Shown here: piece after piece, positions 33,434-35,862 of the stretch | How the letters are laid out: every line of letters begins with the position of its first letter | Position numbering within the stretch: position 1 is the stretch's first letter | Assembly (NCBI GenBank): GCA_035476575.1 | Contig: DATILL010000135.1 | Span: 1 to 35,862 of the forward strand | Source of the DNA: DATILL01 sp035476575 | GTDB lineage: Bacteria > Actinomycetota > Actinomycetes > Mycobacteriales > JACQDL01 | DNA: 35,862 nucleotides | Direction of reading: 5' to 3' | The notes under the pieces: generated by a model | Seen by the model: the letters and a program-made list of their open reading frames with translations, nothing else | Told to the model about the DNA's origin: nothing | Databases searched by the model: none | Program-made: the position numbers and the translations under genes

Positions 33434-34174
33434 GTGCGACTCGTGATCGCCCGGTGCAGCGTGGACTACCTCGGCCGGCTGACCGCGCACCTGCCCATGG
33501 CAGCGAGGCTGCTGCTGGTCAAGGCCGACGGGTCGGTGTCGGTGCACGCCGACGACCGGGCCTACAAGCCGCTGAACTGGATGAGCCCGCCCTGCTCGCT
33601 GGTCGAGGAGGAGGGCCGTTGGACGGTGACCAACAAGGCCGGCGAGCAGCTCGTCATCACGATCGAGGAGCTGCTGCACGACTCCTCGCACGAGCTCGGC
33701 GTCGACCCCGGGCTGCGCAAGGACGGCGTCGAGGCTCACCTGCAGGCGCTGCTGGCCGAGCACATCGAGACGCTCGGCGCGGGCTTTCGGCTGGTACGGC
33801 GGGAGTACCCGACCGCGATCGGGCCGGTGGACATCATGGCCCGCGACCCCGGCGGCAGGGCCGTCGCGGTGGAGATCAAGCGGCGCGGCGAGATCGACGG
33901 GGCCGATTGTACCGAAGGAACCGCTGCGCCGTCAGTGCGACACTGGGCCGTCGAGGTGAAGCGCAGGGCAGGGATCGATGCCGTTGAGCAGATCACGCGG
34001 TACCTAAATCTCCTGAACCGCGACCCTCTGCTTGCCCCGGTCGGTGGCGTCTTGGCGGCTCAAGCCATCACACCACAGGCCTGGACGCTGGCAGAGGATC
34101 GTGGGATCAGGTGTGTGGTGCTTGATTACGATGCCTTGCGCGGCATCGCTGACGACAGCTTGCGGCTCTTTTAG
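33434..34174 (+). CDS. nucS: Mismatch-specific endonuclease NucS with duplicated catalytic segment
   Basis: This 246-residue NucS is the actinobacterial non-canonical mismatch-repair nuclease that cuts both strands at mismatches. The N-terminal DNA-binding domain (VRLVIARCSVDYLGRLTAHLP, VHADDRAYKPLNWM) and the nuclease domain (SSHELGVDPGLRKDGVEAHLQ, REYPTAIGPVDIM) are normal. Asp133 and Glu147-Ile-Lys149 form the D/E-x-K site. After EIKRRGEIDG comes a 27-residue insertion that includes a second copy, Glu174-Val-Lys176 in AVEVKRRAGIDAVEQ. The rest of the family sequence then resumes (ITRYLNLLNRD) to a normal RLF end. Codons after about 33905 are visibly less GC-biased than before, so the gene looks like a recombination chimera. 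Activity is uncertain because the insertion lies in the catalytic core. Confidence 0.9.
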   Translation: MRLVIARCSVDYLGRLTAHLPMAARLLLVKADGSVSVHADDRAYKPLNWMSPPCSLVEEEGRWTVTNKAGEQLVITIEELLHDSSHELGVDPGLRKDGVEAHLQALLAEHIETLGAGFRLVRREYPTAIGPVDIMARDPGGRAVAVEIKRRGEIDGADCTEGTAAPSVRHWAVEVKRRAGIDAVEQITRYLNLLNRDPLLAPVGGVLAAQAITPQAWTLAEDRGIRCVVLDYDALRGIADDSLRLF

Positions 34175-34253
34175 ATCGTGTCGGTCCGTTATTTAATTCC
34201 TTGAACCGCCCCGGGTCTGATGGAGGCTCTGATCCTATGAAAGGATAAGAGCC

Positions 34254-34700
34254 GTGGTAGCACCCAAGAAGTACTCCGATGAGCTCCGTGAGCGCGCGGT
34301 CCGCCTGGTGTTTCAGATTCGCCGTGAGACGGGCCGGAGGTAAGGTGTGGCTCCCGGGGTCGCCAGGAAGCTCGGTGTCGGCGACCAGTCGTTGCGGACG
34401 TGGATGAAGCAGGCGGAGATCGACCGGGCTGAGCGGCCGGGAACCTCCACGTCGGATGCCCAGCGGATAGCGGGGCTCGAACGTGAGGTGCGCGAGCTGC
34501 GGCGCGCGAACGAGATCCTGAAGGCGGCCTCGGCTTTCTTTGCGCGGAGCTCGACCCGCGACCGCCCAGGTGGTCGAGCTCATAGACGAGCACAAAGACG
34601 AGCTCGGAGTCGAGCCGGTCTGCGAACAGTTGCAGGTCGCTCCGTCCACCTGCTACGCCGCCAAAGACCGGCCGCCGTCAGCACGTGCCCTGCGGGATGA
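34254..34700 (+). pseudogene. IS3 orfA, disrupted by an in-frame stop and a one-base deletion
   Basis: From GTG 34254 the frame reads VAPKKYSDELRERAVRLVF, an HTH transposase start. It hits TAA at 34341-34343 (GRR-stop-GVAPGVARKLGV), then continues with LGVGDQSLRTWMKQAEID and the leucine-zipper part REVRELRRANEILKAASAFFAR. Restoring one G near 34547 would give the expected end ELDPRPPR and a stop. It would also place orfB in the -1 frame normal for IS3. So orfA carries two lesions, and the fusion transposase cannot be made in the usual way. The frame after 34547 up to 34700 is spurious. Confidence 0.75.
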
Positions 34701-35463
34701 GGAGCTGAAAAAGGAGATCATGCGCGTCTACAACGACAACTTCGGGGTGTACGGAGCGCGGAAGATCTGGCGGCAGCTGCTCCGCGAGGGCAGGCAGGTG
34801 GCCCGCTGCACGGTGGAGCGGCTCATGCGCCAGCTGGGCATCGTCGGCGCGGTACGAGGGAGGACGCGTCGCGCCACGATCGCGGACCCGGCCGCCGAGC
34901 GTGCCCCGGACCTGGTCAAGCGGAACTTCAGCGCACCAGCCCCGAACCGGCTGTGGGTGGCGGACTTCACGTGCTGCGCCACCTGGTCGGGAACGGTGTA
35001 CACGGCGTTCGTGACTGATGTGTTCTCGCGGCGCATCGTGGGTTGGCGGACCGCTTGTTCGATGACGGCTGACCTTCCGCTGGATGCGCTGGAGATGGCG
35101 ATCTGGGCACGCAATGACCGGCTCGGTGACTTGGTGCATCACTCCGACCGCGGCTCGCAGTATACCGCGATCCGCTACACCGGCCGGCTTGTCGATGCTG
35201 GCGCGAAATGCTCGGTCGGGACAACCGGGGGCTCCTACGATAACGCTCTCGCCGAGTCGGTGATCGGCCTGTACAAAGCTGAGCTCATCAGAGAACGAGG
35301 GCCTTGGAGGACTATCGACGACATCGAGATCGCGACCCTAGAATGGGTTGACTGGTACAACCAGCGTCGGCTGTACAGCGCGATCGGGAACATTCCTCCG
35401 GCCGAGTATGAGGCGAGCTACTATGCGCAAGAAGAACCTGCTAAAGTAGTCTCAGCGATATGA
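34540..35463 (+). CDS. IS3 orfB, DDE transposase catalytic subunit
   Basis: The frame covers about 300 residues. The rve integrase core is complete: Asp142 (LWVADFTC), Asp203 (HHSDRGSQY) and Glu239 (ALAESVIGLYKAELI), with 35 residues between the second Asp and the Glu as in IS3. The N-terminal HTH_21 part has VYGARKIWRQLLREG. The end, DWYNQRRLYSAIGNIPPAEYE, is also canonical. The nominal TTG start at 34540 is probably not used. IS3 transposases are normally made by a -1 frameshift from orfA, which is broken here. The catalytic domain is intact, but transposition in cis is doubtful. Confidence 0.88.
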   Translation: MRGARPATAQVVELIDEHKDELGVEPVCEQLQVAPSTCYAAKDRPPSARALRDEELKKEIMRVYNDNFGVYGARKIWRQLLREGRQVARCTVERLMRQLGIVGAVRGRTRRATIADPAAERAPDLVKRNFSAPAPNRLWVADFTCCATWSGTVYTAFVTDVFSRRIVGWRTACSMTADLPLDALEMAIWARNDRLGDLVHHSDRGSQYTAIRYTGRLVDAGAKCSVGTTGGSYDNALAESVIGLYKAELIRERGPWRTIDDIEIATLEWVDWYNQRRLYSAIGNIPPAEYEASYYAQEEPAKVVSAI

Positions 35464-35472
35464 GCCTAGCCT

Positions 35473-35841
35473 CTACAGAACCCGGGGCGGTTCAGTCGCG
35501 GAGCCGGGTGGCGTCCCTACAGGGGTGGCGTCGGCGGGCTCGTGCCGGTGCCGGTGCGCGGCCTTGGCGAATGCAAGGGTGACTTCGGCGCCAAGCTGGG
35601 CGCCCGAAGTCACCGCTGGGACTGGCTTGATCTCGGGCTCGTCGATGTTGTCAAGGTGCTTCCGTACCTTTTCGGCCTGCTTGATGAAGTCTTTGTAGTA
35701 GTTGGGTAGGTCCTCAGCCGTGTAGCTATTCACCAGGTCGTGGGCGTGTCGCGGGGCTGGTGGGCTGGGGTGGGGGCATGATCTTGGGTCGTGTCCGAGC
35801 GGCCGCTGCCGCAGCCGTCGTGTGATGGGCGGTGTGTGCAT
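35473..35841 (-). CDS. Hypothetical protein truncated by the IS element
   Basis: This is a 122-residue minus-strand ORF that I do not recognise. Its last residues (PPRVL) and stop are encoded by the right end of the IS, so the original C-terminus is lost. The N-terminal 36 residues are His/Pro/Arg-rich and may not be translated. A GTG near 35733 (VNSYTAEDLPNYYKDF) is an alternative start. The middle is helical and charged (IKQAEKVRKHLDNIDEPEI), followed by a small hydrophobic helix. GC content is lower than in the core genes. Partial and probably inactive. Confidence 0.4.
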   Translation of the reverse strand: MHTPPITRRLRQRPLGHDPRSCPHPSPPAPRHAHDLVNSYTAEDLPNYYKDFIKQAEKVRKHLDNIDEPEIKPVPAVTSGAQLGAEVTLAFAKAAHRHRHEPADATPVGTPPGSATEPPRVL

Positions 35842-35862
35842 GCTGGGCGGGTCGGGGAGCTT

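Larger units (their letters stand above)
34202..35494 (+). mobile_element. IS3-family insertion sequence, 1.29 kb
   Basis: The ends are inverted repeats: TGAACCGCCCCGGGT at 34202-34216 and its exact complement at 35480-35494. Partial matches continue inward (CTGATGGAGGCT against TCTGTAGAGGCT). The TG...CA ends, the size and the orfA/orfB layout fit IS3. The three bases flanking each end (CCT and GTC) do not match, so no target duplication is visible. It lies 27 bases after nucS and interrupts a gene on the other side. Confidence 0.9.

Noticed and set aside
34540..34542. TTG 34540 as the genuine start of IS3 orfB
   Set aside because: There is no ribosome-binding site, and the family normally makes this domain by frameshifting from orfA.

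Overview
The window is a high-GC actinobacterial chromosome segment. GC-rich third codon positions, GTG starts, ATGA gene overlaps and the order glyA - wecA - atpI - atpBEFHAGDC - DUF2550 - cobalamin adenosyltransferase, with nucS further on, all point to Actinomycetia. Ethylmalonyl-CoA mutase and a small type VII secretion module suggest a Frankia- or Micromonospora-like actinomycete, but I cannot fix the genus.

Bases 1-1601 hold the end of an HNH endonuclease gene, a doubly frameshifted low-molecular-weight phosphatase gene and an unrecognised gene. Bases 1909-7391 are a compact six-gene operon built around a 54-residue LysW-type amino-group carrier protein. It also encodes a LysX-type ligase, a LysK-type releasing peptidase, a two-subunit transketolase and a PLP aminotransferase. 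This is the enzyme set expected to build a C7 diamino-dihydroxy acid (DADH-type) on a carrier protein, a secondary-metabolite precursor rather than lysine. The carrier kinase and reductase are not in the window. A decayed stretch follows (7400-8540: response-regulator and transposase remnants), then a convergent two-gene unit for a FemAB-like acyltransferase and an MFS exporter.

Bases 11496-24077 are core genome: glyA, wecA, a well-formed promoter with an overlapping CRP-like site, a small ORF, and the complete F-type ATP synthase operon. A membrane-protein gene and about 350 bp of non-coding DNA separate atpD from atpC. DUF2550 and the PduO-type adenosyltransferase follow. The AdoCbl-dependent ethylmalonyl-CoA mutase lies at 24797, after a STAS-domain gene. 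Two divergent intergenic regions (11241-11418 and 24117-24244) carry the same unusual array: 28-bp units built on two GGTSACC half-sites and repeated at exactly 50-bp period.

Bases 26836-29925 encode a secreted sugar dehydrogenase with PKD and LamG domains, broken by an in-frame TGA that replaces a Trp codon. Bases 30171-33181 encode an orphan type VII secretion module (small WXG-like protein, PPE/EspB-like protein, mycosin). nucS follows with a duplicated catalytic E-x-K segment and a compositionally different 3' half. An IS3-family element with a broken orfA sits 27 bp downstream and truncates an unknown gene at the window end.
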